61,150 nt of DNA from Microvirga sp. (lineage in GTDB: Bacteria; Pseudomonadota; Alphaproteobacteria; Rhizobiales; Beijerinckiaceae), in assembly GCA_031181145.1 (NCBI GenBank), contig JAPSLB010000029.1:1-61150 (forward strand). Reading direction: 5' to 3'. Below, piece after piece: positions 37,222-47,045 of this stretch. Numbering within the stretch: the stretch's first letter is position 1; each line of letters opens with the position of its first letter. A model generated the notes under the pieces. The model made no database searches. It was not told the origin of the DNA and worked only from the letters and a program-made list of their open reading frames with translations. Made by a program: the position numbers and the translations under genes.

Positions 37222-38802
37222 ATGGTGAATGGATTGGCCCTCATGTCCGAGCAGGATGTTTCTCAAGCCGCGTGGATCGTGACGCTTCCCGATCACGAAG
37301 CCACGGAGGATTTCGCGCGCAAGCTCGCGGAGGAGTTGAAGCCCGGCGATCTCGTGACCCTCTCGGGCGGCTTGGGTGCGGGCAAGACCACCTTCGCCCG
37401 AGCGCTCGTGCGCGCCCTGGCGAGCGAACCGGAGCTCGAGGTTCCGAGCCCCACCTTCACCCTGATGCAGGTCTATGACGGCCCGCTCTGCCCTATCGTC
37501 CATGCGGATTTCTACCGTCTCTCCGGCGGCTACGAACTGGTGGAGCTGGGCTGGGAGGAGGCAACGGAGAACGCCGTCGCGCTCGTGGAATGGCCGGAGC
37601 GCGCCGAGGGTGCGCTGAACCCGGATCATCTGGATGTCCGGCTCGATTTCGGACCCGGAGGCGCTGGGCGCATCGCCATGCTCACCGGCACGGGCATCTT
37701 CGCCTCGCGCCTTCAACGCATCAAGGCCTTCCGCAATCTGGTGGACCGCTGCGGCTGGTCCGATGCGATCCGCCTGCCGATGCCGAGCGACGCGTCCGTG
37801 ATCCGATCCTACGAGCGGCTGATTAAGATGAACGGCGAAACGGCGTTGCTCATGATCTCGCCGCCACGGCCCACAGGCCCGCCCGTGCGGCGCGGCAAGC
37901 CTTATACGACCATCGCCAAGCTCGCGGAGACGGTTCACGCCTTCGTGGCCATGGACAAGGGCTTGCGCGCGCTGGGCTTCAGCGCGCCCTACATCTACGG
38001 CGAGGATCTCGATGCAGGCCTCCTGCTGATCGAGGATCTCGGGGCGGATCCCGTGACCGACGAGAACGGCCCGATCCCGGAGCGCTATGCGGAGGCCATG
38101 CGTCTTCTTGTCAAGCTCCACAGCACGGAGCTGCCGCAGGTGCTTCCGGTTTCGGACGCGATCGAGCACGAGCTTCCGCGTTACGACCTCGAAGCGCTCC
38201 TGATCGAGGTGGAGCTTCTCGCCGATTGGTATGTGCCGCACATCATCGGAACCCAGCTCTCGGGCTCCGCGCGGGCGGAATTCCTCAATCTCTGGACGGA
38301 AGCGCTCGGCGAGATTCTCGCGGGCCCCACCACATGGACCCTGCGCGATTATCATTCACCCAACCTGATCTGGATGTCCGGGCGTGAAGGCCTGCAACGC
38401 GTGGGACTCATCGACTTCCAGGACGCGGTTCTGGGGCCGCCGGCCTACGATGTCGCCTCGCTCCTGCAGGACGCGCGCGTGACCGTTCCTGCCGACCTCG
38501 AATTGAAGCTCATCGGTCTCTATGCCCGCGAGCGGAAGAGCGCGGACCCCGCCTTCGACGTGTCGGCCTTCGCCCGCGCCTATGCGATCATGGCGGCGCA
38601 GCGCGCCACCAAGATCCTCGGCATCTTCGCGCGGCTCGACCGACGCGACGGCAAGCCCCATTACCTGAGGCACCTGCCCCGGATCGAAACCTATCTCACC
38701 CGTAACCTGGCGCATCCCGCTTTGGCGAAGCTTAAGGTCTGGTATGAGAGTTACCTCCCACGTCTGATCCCTCTTGAGGATGAGACGCCTCCTTCCGCTT
38801 GA
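37222..38802 (+). CDS. Fused TsaE (t6A synthesis ATPase) and AmgK-like sugar kinase
   Basis: A 526-residue two-domain protein. Residues about 15-165 are TsaE, the ATPase of the tRNA threonylcarbamoyladenosine complex, with P-loop SGGLGAGKTT (48-57) and VPSPTFTLMQ plus HADFYRL. Residues about 185-520 are an aminoglycoside-phosphotransferase-fold kinase like AmgK (LRDYHSPNLIWM and LIDFQDAVLGPPAYD), which phosphorylates MurNAc/GlcNAc for peptidoglycan recycling. The next gene is MurU-like, which supports AmgK. The fusion is known in Rhizobiales. The start at 37222 has AGGATCG nearby; an ATG at 37243 lacks a ribosome site. It follows the divL-like stop by 10 bp. Confidence 0.9.
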   Translation: MVNGLALMSEQDVSQAAWIVTLPDHEATEDFARKLAEELKPGDLVTLSGGLGAGKTTFARALVRALASEPELEVPSPTFTLMQVYDGPLCPIVHADFYRLSGGYELVELGWEEATENAVALVEWPERAEGALNPDHLDVRLDFGPGGAGRIAMLTGTGIFASRLQRIKAFRNLVDRCGWSDAIRLPMPSDASVIRSYERLIKMNGETALLMISPPRPTGPPVRRGKPYTTIAKLAETVHAFVAMDKGLRALGFSAPYIYGEDLDAGLLLIEDLGADPVTDENGPIPERYAEAMRLLVKLHSTELPQVLPVSDAIEHELPRYDLEALLIEVELLADWYVPHIIGTQLSGSARAEFLNLWTEALGEILAGPTTWTLRDYHSPNLIWMSGREGLQRVGLIDFQDAVLGPPAYDVASLLQDARVTVPADLELKLIGLYARERKSADPAFDVSAFARAYAIMAAQRATKILGIFARLDRRDGKPHYLRHLPRIETYLTRNLAHPALAKLKVWYESYLPRLIPLEDETPPSA

Positions 38803-38811
38803 GCCATTTCA

Positions 38812-39546
38812 GTGCCCGTTTCCCCTCAGCGTCTGCCCCACACCGCCATCGTCCTCGCAGCAGGTCTCGGCAAGCGAATGCTGCCGATTACGGCGACCAT
38901 GCCGAAGCCGCTCGTGAAGGTGGCGGGCGAGAGCCTGATCGACTTCGCCCTCGACAAGCTGCATGAGGCCGGCATCGGCAAGGTGGTGGTCAACGTGCAC
39001 CATTTCGCGGACATGCTGGAAGCTCATTTGCGCACCCGCACCTTTCCGCAGATCGTGATCTCGGACGAGCGTGGAGAGCTTCTCGAAACCGGCGGTGGGG
39101 TCAAGAAGGCGCTGCCCCTTCTAGGAACGAATCCCTTCGTCACCTTCAACTCCGATTCCATGTGGATTGAGGGAAGCGAACCGAACCTCAAGCGCCTCGT
39201 GGCTGCCTGGGAGCCTGAGCGCATGGACATCCTGATGCTCGTCGCCCCGTTATCCACAAGTGTCGGCTATGAGGGACAGGGCGATTTTCACCGCGAGTCC
39301 GATGGCCGCCTTCGCCGCCGCGGGAGCGACCCGCACGCCGATTTCGTCTATGCAGGCGTGGCCATCGTGAAGCCGGAACTCGTCGCGGGAACGCCGGACG
39401 GGCCCTTCTCGGCCAATGCTTTCTATGACCGCGCCATCGCGAAGGGCCGCCTCTATGGCTTGCCTCTGGAAGGCCAGTGGCTGCATGTTGGGGAGCCTCA
39501 CACGATTGCTGAGGCGGAAAAGTGCCTTGCCGCCAGCAAGCGTTGA
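38812..39546 (+). CDS. murU: MurU-like nucleotidyltransferase
   Basis: A 244-residue sugar-1-phosphate nucleotidyltransferase. AIVLAAGLGKRMLPITATMPKPLVKVAG is the NTP-binding signature, and FNSDSMW carries the metal-binding Asp. MurU joins UTP and MurNAc-1-phosphate to UDP-MurNAc, the step after AmgK in the recycling bypass; a mannose-1-phosphate guanylyltransferase is the alternative. It begins at GTG 9 bp after tsaE-amgK, with no strong ribosome site, and is followed by addB within 9 bp, so it is in one operon. Confidence 0.85.
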   Translation: MPVSPQRLPHTAIVLAAGLGKRMLPITATMPKPLVKVAGESLIDFALDKLHEAGIGKVVVNVHHFADMLEAHLRTRTFPQIVISDERGELLETGGGVKKALPLLGTNPFVTFNSDSMWIEGSEPNLKRLVAAWEPERMDILMLVAPLSTSVGYEGQGDFHRESDGRLRRRGSDPHADFVYAGVAIVKPELVAGTPDGPFSANAFYDRAIAKGRLYGLPLEGQWLHVGEPHTIAEAEKCLAASKR

Positions 39547-39555
39547 GGTGTTGTT

Positions 39556-42500
39556 TTGCCGATCACGCCGCGCGTCTATTCGATCCCTCCGGGTTGCGCC
39601 TTTCTGCCGACCCTGGTGGACGCGCTGCTCGATGGCCGCCTCGTCGGCCCGCTGTCCGACGATCCCGCCGCTCTCGCCGATGTCACAATCTACGTTCCGA
39701 CTCGCCGCGCCACCCGCGCGCTGATTGCGCTCTTGGCGGAGCATGGCGCGGGCCGCGCACAGCTCCTGCCCCGCATCGTGCCGCTGGGCGAGACGGACGA
39801 GGCCGAATTCGAGCTCACGGGCCTCGAGGGAACGCCTCTGGCGGAAGCCGCGAGCCTCAAGCCACCCATTCCGCCGCTGGAGCGCCGCCTCATTCTCACC
39901 CGCCTGGTGCAGCGCTGGTCGGCGGAAGTAGACCGTGCCCTGCTGCAGCTCGGCCCCGAAGTGCCCTTCATGGTGCCCGCCTCTCCCGCGGATGCGGTCA
40001 ATCTCGCGGGCGATCTCGAAACGCTGATGGATGCCTTCACAACGGAAGGCATCGACTGGCACGCGCTCGAACTCGCCGTGGATTCGGATTACTCGAAGTA
40101 TTTCGAGATCACGCGTCATTTCGTGCAGATCGCGAGCGAGAACTGGCCGAAGATCCTTGCCGAACGCCAGGCGAGCGATCCGGCGCAGCGGCGCACGGCG
40201 CTTATCGAGGCGGAAGCGCGCAGGCTCACCCGCGAGCGGCCGGACAACCCGATCATCGTGGCGGGCTCCACCGGCTCCGTGCCTGCCACCGCGAAACTGA
40301 TGGCCACTATCGCGCACCTGCCGCGCGGCGCCATCGTGCTTCCCGGCCTGGACACGGATCTCGATGAGGAGAGCTGGTCCACCATCGGCGGCGCGGGCGA
40401 CGACGAGACCGATCCGGTGCACGGCCATCCGCAGGCGTCTCTTCGCCGTCTCATGGACAGGCACCTGCGCATTCCGCGCTCCGAGGTCGTGATCCTCGGC
40501 GAGCCGCCGCAACGGGCGCGTGCGCGCAATCACCTGCTCTCCGAGGCGCTTCGTCCTGCCGACACCACGGACCGCTGGGCGCTCATCACGCCGGAGGAGC
40601 GTCTGGCCATGAGCCGCCGCGGCTGCGAGGGATTGACCATCATCGAGGCCGCGGACGAGCGCGAGGAGGCCTTTGCCATCGCGATCGCCTTGCGCGAAGC
40701 GCTCGTGCATTCGGACAGGACCGCGGCGCTCGTCACGCCCGACCGTGCTCTCGCGGCCCGCGTGACGGCGGAACTCGCCCGTTGGGGATTGAGCGTGGAG
40801 GATTCGGCGGGCATTCCGCTCTCCGACACGCCCGCAGGACGGCTCGCGCGTTTGACGGCGGAGGCGGCCGCCGACGACCTGAGCCCTGTGCGCCTGCTCT
40901 CGCTGCTCGCGCATCCGCTCGTGCATCTGGGCTTCCCGCGCGCCACCGTCGAACATGCCGCCGGCGTTCTCGAAATCGGCGTGCTGCGCGGCCCCGCGCC
41001 AGCTCCCGGCATCGAGGGCATGCGCGCCGCCCTCGCCACGCGCCGCCTGGGGAAGGACCATCGCACGCCCCGCCCGCGCGCGCGCCTCACCGATGCCGAC
41101 TGGGACCTCGCCGACACGCTGCTGCAACGTCTCGGCCTCGCGTTCCAAACCTTCACACCCGCTGCGCATGGCGAGGCGCGCCTCGATCTGATGGCCCTCG
41201 TGGAGCACCACCGGCGGACCTTCCAACTCCTTTGCGCCCGGCTCGAGGACGAAGAGAGCGAGAGCGAGCCATCCCTCGAGCCGCTGGCCGCGCTCTTCGA
41301 CGATCTCGAGAACTCCGACATCCGCGAAGAGGAGGGCCATCCGCTCGTCGGCCGCTTCGTGGATTACCCCGCCTTCTTCACCGCGCTCGCCAAGCAGCGC
41401 TCTTTGAGCCCCTCGCCACGCTCCACGCATCGCCGCCTGAAGATCTTGGGCCTTCTCGAAGCGCGTCTTCTCACCGTCGACCGGGTCGTGCTCGGCGGAT
41501 TGGACGAAGGCACCTGGCCGCCGCGCACGGTGACGGATGCGTTCCTCAACCGTCCCATGCGCGCCCGCGTAGGCCTGATGCCGCCGGAGCGGCGCATCGG
41601 CCAGACCGCGCACGATTTCGTGCAGGCCCTCGGTACCCATGACGTGGTGATCACCCGCGCGCACAAGCGCGACGGCTCGCCCATGGTGCCCTCGCGTTTC
41701 CTGCAGCGCCTCAAGGCCTTCACCGGCAAGGATGTCTGGGAGGCAATGGTGAAATCGGGCGAGTATTACCGCCGCCTCGCGCGCACCCTCGACACGCCGG
41801 AGCCGGCCCCTGCTCTCCCACGGCCGCGCCCGAAGCCCGACCCCGCCCTCTTCCCACGCTCCTTGAGCGTCACGGAGGTCGAGACGCTGGTGCGCGATCC
41901 CTATTCCATCTTCGCGCGCCACGTGCTGAAACTCGATGCGCTGGAGGCGGTCGCGGTCGCGCCGAGCGCGGCCGAACGCGGCACGATCATTCACGACGTG
42001 ATCGGCCAGTTCGCCGAGCGCTACCCCGAGGATCTGCCCGCGCACGCGCAGGAGGTCCTGCTGGGTCTCGGCGAGGCGGCCTTCGCCGAGATCGCGGAGG
42101 CCTATCCGGAACTCTACGCCGAATGGTGGCCACGCTTCGAGCGGCTCGCCGTTGAGTTCGTCTCCTGGGAACAGGCGCGCCGCCCCGGCATCGCAATGAT
42201 CCATGCCGAGCGCTCCGGCAGGCTCTCGATCCCCCTGCCGGACGGCTCGGTTTTCAATCTTCGCGCCCGCGCGGACCGTATCGAACAGCGCCGCGACGGA
42301 GGTTTCACGATCATCGATTTCAAGACCGGCCAGCCGCCGGGCGTCCGCGAGGTCTATGCGGGCTTCTCGCCGCAGCTGACGCTGGAAGCGGTGATGCTGA
42401 TGAAGGGCGCCTTCAAGGGCCTGCCCATGGCGAAGGAGACGCCGGATCTCGTCTACGTTCACACCACCGGCGGGCGCGAACCGATCAAGCCGCGCGAAAT

Positions 42501-42717
42501 CAGGCCGGGGCGGGACGAGGAGCGCTCCGTGCCTGAGATCGTGGAAGAACATCGCCGCCGCTTCGAGGGCATGATCGCGCGCTTCGTGAAGGGCGAGACG
42601 GCCTATGTCTCGCGACCCTTCCCCAAATATGCGCGGCGCTTCTCCGAATACGACCATCTGGCGCGCGTGAAGGAATGGTCGCTGGCAAGCGCCGGAGGAG
42701 CCGAGGGCGGCGAATGA
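39556..42717 (+). CDS. addB: Double-strand break repair protein AddB
   Basis: A 1053-residue AddB of the alphaproteobacterial type. The N-terminal part is a degenerate helicase-like domain, which scaffolds Chi recognition in AddAB, and the C-terminal third is a RecB-family nuclease: RGTIIHDVIGQFAERY, DRIEQRRDGGFTIIDFKTGQPP with catalytic Asp and Lys. The cysteines of the iron-sulfur cluster seen in B. subtilis AddB are absent, which is usual in this class. The start is TTG at 39556 with GAGGTG upstream. It overlaps addA by four bases (ATGA), so the two subunits are translationally coupled. Confidence 0.93.
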   Translation: MPITPRVYSIPPGCAFLPTLVDALLDGRLVGPLSDDPAALADVTIYVPTRRATRALIALLAEHGAGRAQLLPRIVPLGETDEAEFELTGLEGTPLAEAASLKPPIPPLERRLILTRLVQRWSAEVDRALLQLGPEVPFMVPASPADAVNLAGDLETLMDAFTTEGIDWHALELAVDSDYSKYFEITRHFVQIASENWPKILAERQASDPAQRRTALIEAEARRLTRERPDNPIIVAGSTGSVPATAKLMATIAHLPRGAIVLPGLDTDLDEESWSTIGGAGDDETDPVHGHPQASLRRLMDRHLRIPRSEVVILGEPPQRARARNHLLSEALRPADTTDRWALITPEERLAMSRRGCEGLTIIEAADEREEAFAIAIALREALVHSDRTAALVTPDRALAARVTAELARWGLSVEDSAGIPLSDTPAGRLARLTAEAAADDLSPVRLLSLLAHPLVHLGFPRATVEHAAGVLEIGVLRGPAPAPGIEGMRAALATRRLGKDHRTPRPRARLTDADWDLADTLLQRLGLAFQTFTPAAHGEARLDLMALVEHHRRTFQLLCARLEDEESESEPSLEPLAALFDDLENSDIREEEGHPLVGRFVDYPAFFTALAKQRSLSPSPRSTHRRLKILGLLEARLLTVDRVVLGGLDEGTWPPRTVTDAFLNRPMRARVGLMPPERRIGQTAHDFVQALGTHDVVITRAHKRDGSPMVPSRFLQRLKAFTGKDVWEAMVKSGEYYRRLARTLDTPEPAPALPRPRPKPDPALFPRSLSVTEVETLVRDPYSIFARHVLKLDALEAVAVAPSAAERGTIIHDVIGQFAERYPEDLPAHAQEVLLGLGEAAFAEIAEAYPELYAEWWPRFERLAVEFVSWEQARRPGIAMIHAERSGRLSIPLPDGSVFNLRARADRIEQRRDGGFTIIDFKTGQPPGVREVYAGFSPQLTLEAVMLMKGAFKGLPMAKETPDLVYVHTTGGREPIKPREIRPGRDEERSVPEIVEEHRRRFEGMIARFVKGETAYVSRPFPKYARRFSEYDHLARVKEWSLASAGGAEGGE

Positions 42718-45700
42718 GCAACGATCTCGTCATTCCCGATTACACCAAGGAGGCGCAGCGCCGCGCCGCGAACCCGCGTGCCTCGGCTTGGGTGTCGGCC
42801 AATGCGGGCGCGGGCAAGACGAAAGTGCTGACCGACCGGGTGGTGCGCCTGCTCCTCGCGGGATCGCTGCCCGGCCGCATTCTCTGCCTCACCTTCACCA
42901 AGGCGGCCGCCGCCAACATGGCGATCCGCGTGTTCGAGCGCCTAGGACGGTGGGTGACGATGGACGAGGAAAGCCTCGTCGCCGAGCTGACGGAGCTGGA
43001 GGGCGTCAAGCCCACGCGCCAGCAGCTGAAACTCGCCCGCACTCTGTTCGCCCGCGCGGTCGAGACGCCGGGCGGCCTGAAGATCGACACCATTCACGCC
43101 TTCTGCGAGCGGCTTCTGCATCTCGTTCCTTTCGAGGCGAACGTGCCCGCGCGCTTTGCCGTGCTGGACGAGAGCCAGACCGACGAGATGCTGGCGCAGG
43201 CCGTGAAGAACGTGCTGGCGGATGCGTCCAACGGCAACTTCCCTCACCTGAAGGACGCGCTCGACATCATCAGCGTGGATGCGGTGGGCGACGCGCTCAC
43301 CACCGCCCTCAACGCAGCCTTGCGCTGCAAGTCCTTCCTCCACGATCCCATGGGCATCGCGCGGCTGCGGCAGGAGCTCGGCCTGGCAGGTGACGAGACG
43401 CTCGCGGGCATCGAACAGGCCATGCTGGAGGGTGGTTTCACACCGGAGAGCTGGCCCGCCGTCGCGCAGGAGCTCATGACCGGCAAGGCCACCGATCAGG
43501 AGCGCGCGGACTCGTTCATCGCCGCCGCCAGCGCGAGCGACCCTGCCGAGAGGCTCAGGCACTATCTGTCCGTGTTCCTGAAAGAATCCGACGGCAAGCC
43601 GCGCGCGGAATCCCGCCTGGTCACCAAATCGGTCGCCCCTGCCCTGAAGGAGCGATTGCTCGACGAGCAAAGCCGCATCTGGAAGCTCATCGACAAGCGC
43701 AAGGCCGCGCGCGCCGTGGAGCGCACGCAGGCGCTGTTTCTGCTCGCGGCCGAGATTCATTCTAGAGTCGAGCAGATGAAGATGCGGCTCGGCGCCCTCG
43801 ATTTCCAGGACCTCATCGACAAGACGCTGGCGCTGCTCTCGCGCGGCGACACGGCCTGGGTGCTCTACAAGCTCGATCGCGGCATCGACCACGTGCTGAT
43901 TGACGAGGCGCAGGATACGAACCCGCAGCAATGGGAGATCCTGCGCAAGATCACGGAGGACTTCACCGCCGGCGAAGGCGCTGCGGGCCAGCGCATCCGC
44001 ACGCGCTTCGCGGTGGGTGATCCCAAGCAGTCGATCTACGGCTTCCAGGGCGCGGTTCCCCTGGAATTCGAATTGACGCGCAAGAGCTGGATGAAGGAAG
44101 CGCGGGACGCACGGCTTCATTTCGAGGACGTGTCCCTCACCATGTCCTTCCGCTCCACGAAAGCCGTTCTCTCGGCGGTGGACGCCACCTTCGCGGTCGA
44201 GAAGAACTTCAAGGGCCTGTCCTTCGAGGACAAGGCGATCGGCACCGTCCACGAGAGCGCGCGTCCGCACGCGCCGGGGCTCGTGGAATTGTGGCCGACG
44301 GAAACGCCCGCAGAGGAGGAGGAGCCGGAGGCCTGGGTGCTTCCCGTCGACGAGCCCGAGCAGCAATCGCCGCCAGTCGTCGTGGCGCGGCGCATTGCGC
44401 AGGCCGTGAAGTGCTGGACCACCAAGGGCGACGAGAACGGCCGCGTGTGGACGGCGGGCGACGTGCTCGTACTCGTGCGCAAGCGCGGCGCAGCCTTCGA
44501 GGCGGTGATCCGTGCGCTGAAGGAAGCAGGCGTGCCCGTTGCTGGCGCGGACCGGCTGAATATCGGCGAACATATCGCCGTGCTCGATCTCGTGGCGGCG
44601 GGACGCGCGGCACTGCTGCCGAGCGACGATCTCACGCTCGCCATCGCTCTCAAATCGCCCCTCGTCGGGCTCGATGACGACGATCTCACCCGCATCGCCG
44701 CCGGGCGTGCCGAGGACGAGTCGCTCCACGCCGCCTTGCAGCGCCACGCGGAAGCAGGCGACGCCAAGGCGAAGCGCGGTCGCGATGCGTTGCAGGCGTG
44801 GCGCGACCTCGCTGCGCAGCACGGCCCCTTCGGCTTCTTCGCGACCCTGCTCGGCCCGCGCGGGGGACGCTCCAAACTTGTCGCACGGCTGGGCAGCGAA
44901 GCGGGCGATGCCATCGACGCATTTCTTTGCTTTGCGCATCAATCGGAGATGACGGAGGCGCCTTCGCTCACCGTCTTTCTCAACCGCTTCGAATCCGCCT
45001 CGCACACCATCAAGCGCGATCTCGACTCGGTGAACAGCGAAGTGCGCGTGATGACGGTGCACGGGGCCAAGGGCCTCGAAGCCCCCATCGTCATTCTCAT
45101 CGACGGCTGCGAGGTGCTGGGCCGCGATCCGCCGCTGCTGCAGTTGCGGACGAGGACGGGCGTCACGATTCCCGTCTGGGCTCCGGGCAGGAGCGCCGAT
45201 TGCAGCGTGATGGAAGAGGCGCGCGATCTTCTGCATGCCAAGGGCTACGAGGAGCACAATCGGCTTCTCTATGTGGCCATGACCCGCGCCAAGGACCGGC
45301 TGGTGATCGCCCCTTACCGCACCAGCGGAAAGGAAAACCCGCAGGATGCCTGGTGTGAGATGATCCGCCACGGGCTCGTGCAGAAGGCGGGCGGCCTGGA
45401 GCGCAGCGAAGCGCCCTACGGGCCCATTGACCTGTGGCGCGAAGGATCACCGCTCGCCCGTACGCTGGCGGCGGAATCGAGCGTCGCGCCGCTGGAGTCC
45501 TTCGAGGTGCCGGACTGGCTGACGCTCCCGGCGCATCCTGAGCCCGAGCCCCTTCCGCCGATCCGCCCCTCGAGTGCCCTGGGCGCGGCCGACCGCATGA
45601 CGCGGCCGGGGGACGGCCCCTATGCGCCCGAGGCGCGGCTTCGCGGCACCCTGGTCCATGCGCTGCTGGAACGCTTGCCCGCCTTGAGCCCGGAGCACCG

Positions 45701-46151
45701 GGAGGCCATGGCACGGGCCTATGTGCGGGCCCGGGCTCCGCGTCTGGCTCCTGCGATCTGCGAATCGGTGATCGCCAATGCCCTCGGCGTCCTGGAGCAT
45801 GAGGATCTCAAGGCGCTCTTCGCCCCGGGCTCCCGGGCGGAGGCCCCCATCGCTGGCAAGGTGCCGACGGCCGATGGGGAGCTCATGGTGTCCGGCCAGA
45901 TCGACCGCCTCGCCGTGCTGGACGACGAGGTACTGGTGGCTGATTTCAAGACCACGGCTCGGGCGCCGAGACCCGGCCAGATGCCGCCGCAATCCTATGT
46001 GGCTCAGCTTGCGCTCTATCGGAGGCTGCTGTCCGAGATCTATCCGGACAAGCGTATCCGCACCTTCCTGGTCTGGACCGCGGGCCCCGTGATCCACGAG
46101 CTGATGGAACCCGAGCTGGAATCGGCTCTTACCCTGATCAAGGCGGCGTGA
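42714..46151 (+). CDS. addA: Double-strand break repair helicase-nuclease AddA
   Basis: A 1145-residue UvrD/Rep-type helicase with a C-terminal nuclease. Motif I is SANAGAGKTKVLTDRVVRL; motif II is DEAQDTNPQQWE; GDPKQSIYGFQGA and VMTVHGAKGLEAP are later helicase motifs; RGTLVHALLERL and SGQIDRLAVLDDEVLVADFKT form the RecB-like nuclease site. With AddB it resects broken DNA ends for RecA. I chose ATG at 42714, which overlaps the addB stop, over the earlier open frame from 42675. Followed by trxA after 104 bp. Confidence 0.95.
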   Translation: MSNDLVIPDYTKEAQRRAANPRASAWVSANAGAGKTKVLTDRVVRLLLAGSLPGRILCLTFTKAAAANMAIRVFERLGRWVTMDEESLVAELTELEGVKPTRQQLKLARTLFARAVETPGGLKIDTIHAFCERLLHLVPFEANVPARFAVLDESQTDEMLAQAVKNVLADASNGNFPHLKDALDIISVDAVGDALTTALNAALRCKSFLHDPMGIARLRQELGLAGDETLAGIEQAMLEGGFTPESWPAVAQELMTGKATDQERADSFIAAASASDPAERLRHYLSVFLKESDGKPRAESRLVTKSVAPALKERLLDEQSRIWKLIDKRKAARAVERTQALFLLAAEIHSRVEQMKMRLGALDFQDLIDKTLALLSRGDTAWVLYKLDRGIDHVLIDEAQDTNPQQWEILRKITEDFTAGEGAAGQRIRTRFAVGDPKQSIYGFQGAVPLEFELTRKSWMKEARDARLHFEDVSLTMSFRSTKAVLSAVDATFAVEKNFKGLSFEDKAIGTVHESARPHAPGLVELWPTETPAEEEEPEAWVLPVDEPEQQSPPVVVARRIAQAVKCWTTKGDENGRVWTAGDVLVLVRKRGAAFEAVIRALKEAGVPVAGADRLNIGEHIAVLDLVAAGRAALLPSDDLTLAIALKSPLVGLDDDDLTRIAAGRAEDESLHAALQRHAEAGDAKAKRGRDALQAWRDLAAQHGPFGFFATLLGPRGGRSKLVARLGSEAGDAIDAFLCFAHQSEMTEAPSLTVFLNRFESASHTIKRDLDSVNSEVRVMTVHGAKGLEAPIVILIDGCEVLGRDPPLLQLRTRTGVTIPVWAPGRSADCSVMEEARDLLHAKGYEEHNRLLYVAMTRAKDRLVIAPYRTSGKENPQDAWCEMIRHGLVQKAGGLERSEAPYGPIDLWREGSPLARTLAAESSVAPLESFEVPDWLTLPAHPEPEPLPPIRPSSALGAADRMTRPGDGPYAPEARLRGTLVHALLERLPALSPEHREAMARAYVRARAPRLAPAICESVIANALGVLEHEDLKALFAPGSRAEAPIAGKVPTADGELMVSGQIDRLAVLDDEVLVADFKTTARAPRPGQMPPQSYVAQLALYRRLLSEIYPDKRIRTFLVWTAGPVIHELMEPELESALTLIKAA

Positions 46152-46255
46152 GGGAAGATAGCCCTTGCTTGATTCCCGGTTCGGCCGTTCTTACCTTGGC
46201 TCTATCGTCGAGCGGCTCTCGTTGAGTCGCTGTGTCAAAAATCAAAGGTGATGTG

Positions 46256-46576
46256 ATGGCGACCGTTAAGGTAACCGACGCGAGCTTCGCGCAGGACGTC
46301 CTGCAATCCTCCGAGCCCGTCGTGGTCGATTTCTGGGCCGAATGGTGCGGCCCGTGCCGCATGATCGGCCCGGCTCTGGAAGAGATTTCCAACGAGATGG
46401 CAGGCCAGGTGAAGATCGCGAAGGTCAATGTGGACGAGAACCCGCAGATCGCGTCGCAACTCGGCATCCGCTCGATCCCGGCCCTCATGATGTTCAAGGG
46501 AGGCCAGGTGGTGGCCCAGAAGATCGGCGCCGCCCCCAAGGGCGATCTCACCAAGTGGATCCAGGCTTCCGCCTGA
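46256..46576 (+). CDS. trxA: Thioredoxin
   Basis: A 106-residue classical thioredoxin. The redox site WCGPC covers Trp30-Cys34, followed by the cis-proline loop RSIPALMMF. It reduces disulfides for ribonucleotide reductase and other enzymes, taking electrons from thioredoxin reductase. AAGGTGAT lies close before the ATG at 46256; upstream in-frame GTG codons lack that spacing. It is in the conserved addB-addA-trxA order and has its own terminator. Confidence 0.96.
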   Translation: MATVKVTDASFAQDVLQSSEPVVVDFWAEWCGPCRMIGPALEEISNEMAGQVKIAKVNVDENPQIASQLGIRSIPALMMFKGGQVVAQKIGAAPKGDLTKWIQASA

Positions 46577-46600
46577 AACGCACAGTTCCGGATTCTTGTG

Positions 46601-46625
46601 AAAAGGGGCCTCTCGGCCCCTTTTT
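46601..46625 (+). terminator. trxA Rho-independent terminator
   Basis: AAAAGGGGCC-TCTC-GGCCCC stem followed by T5. The A-run at the foot lets it act for the convergent minus-strand gene too. Confidence 0.9.
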
Positions 46626-46644
46626 GCTGTTCCGATCCGCCGAC

Positions 46645-46935
46645 CTACTCGGCCGTCGTGGGATCGATCATGGTGCGAACCCGCGAGACCAGGTCTGCCG
46701 GAAGTCCGCCGCGCTTGGCATGTTCTCGGATGACGTCCTCGTTCGGTGCGCGGTAGACGCAGTAGATCTTGTCGTCGGTCACGTAGCTGTGGACCCATTG
46801 GATCTCAGGCCCCAAGTCCCGCAGAACGCCGCAGGAGGTCTGAGACGCAGCCTTCAGATCCTCGGCAGACGAATTGCCTACGCCAGGCATGTTTCGCTCG
46901 ATCACGAATTGAGGCATGTGCTTGTCGCCGGACAT
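46645..46935 (-). CDS. DUF4242 family protein
   Basis: A 96-residue protein with the DUF4242 pattern: PQFVIERNMPGVG at the start, WVHSYVTDDKIYCVYRAPNEDVIREHAKRGGLPAD in the middle, and RVRTMIDPTTAE at the end. This small ferredoxin-like family is little studied; a metal-binding role has been proposed from structural genomics. GGGAGG lies eight bases before the ATG at 46935. It sits between trxA and a VOC protein, interrupting the common folC-trxA adjacency, so it is probably a lineage insertion. Confidence 0.75.
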   Translation of the reverse strand: MSGDKHMPQFVIERNMPGVGNSSAEDLKAASQTSCGVLRDLGPEIQWVHSYVTDDKIYCVYRAPNEDVIREHAKRGGLPADLVSRVRTMIDPTTAE

Positions 46936-47045
46936 GCCGGCGCCTCCCTCACGGGCCGGATCGACCCGGAACGCCAGGAAGGTTCCGCCTCGCCGGCCGG
47001 ATTGGCAAATGCGCAAACGGGTTACCGGGAGAGCGGCGACAGGTC

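Noticed and set aside
39250..42657. A 1135-codon open frame antisense to addB
   Set aside because: It has no ribosome site or domain, an Arg/Ala/Gly/His-rich composition, and mirrors codon bias of the addB frame. GC-rich genes often leave open antisense frames.
42942..45371. A long open frame antisense to addA
   Set aside because: Same composition as the addB shadow and no recognisable protein features; addA is clear on the other strand.
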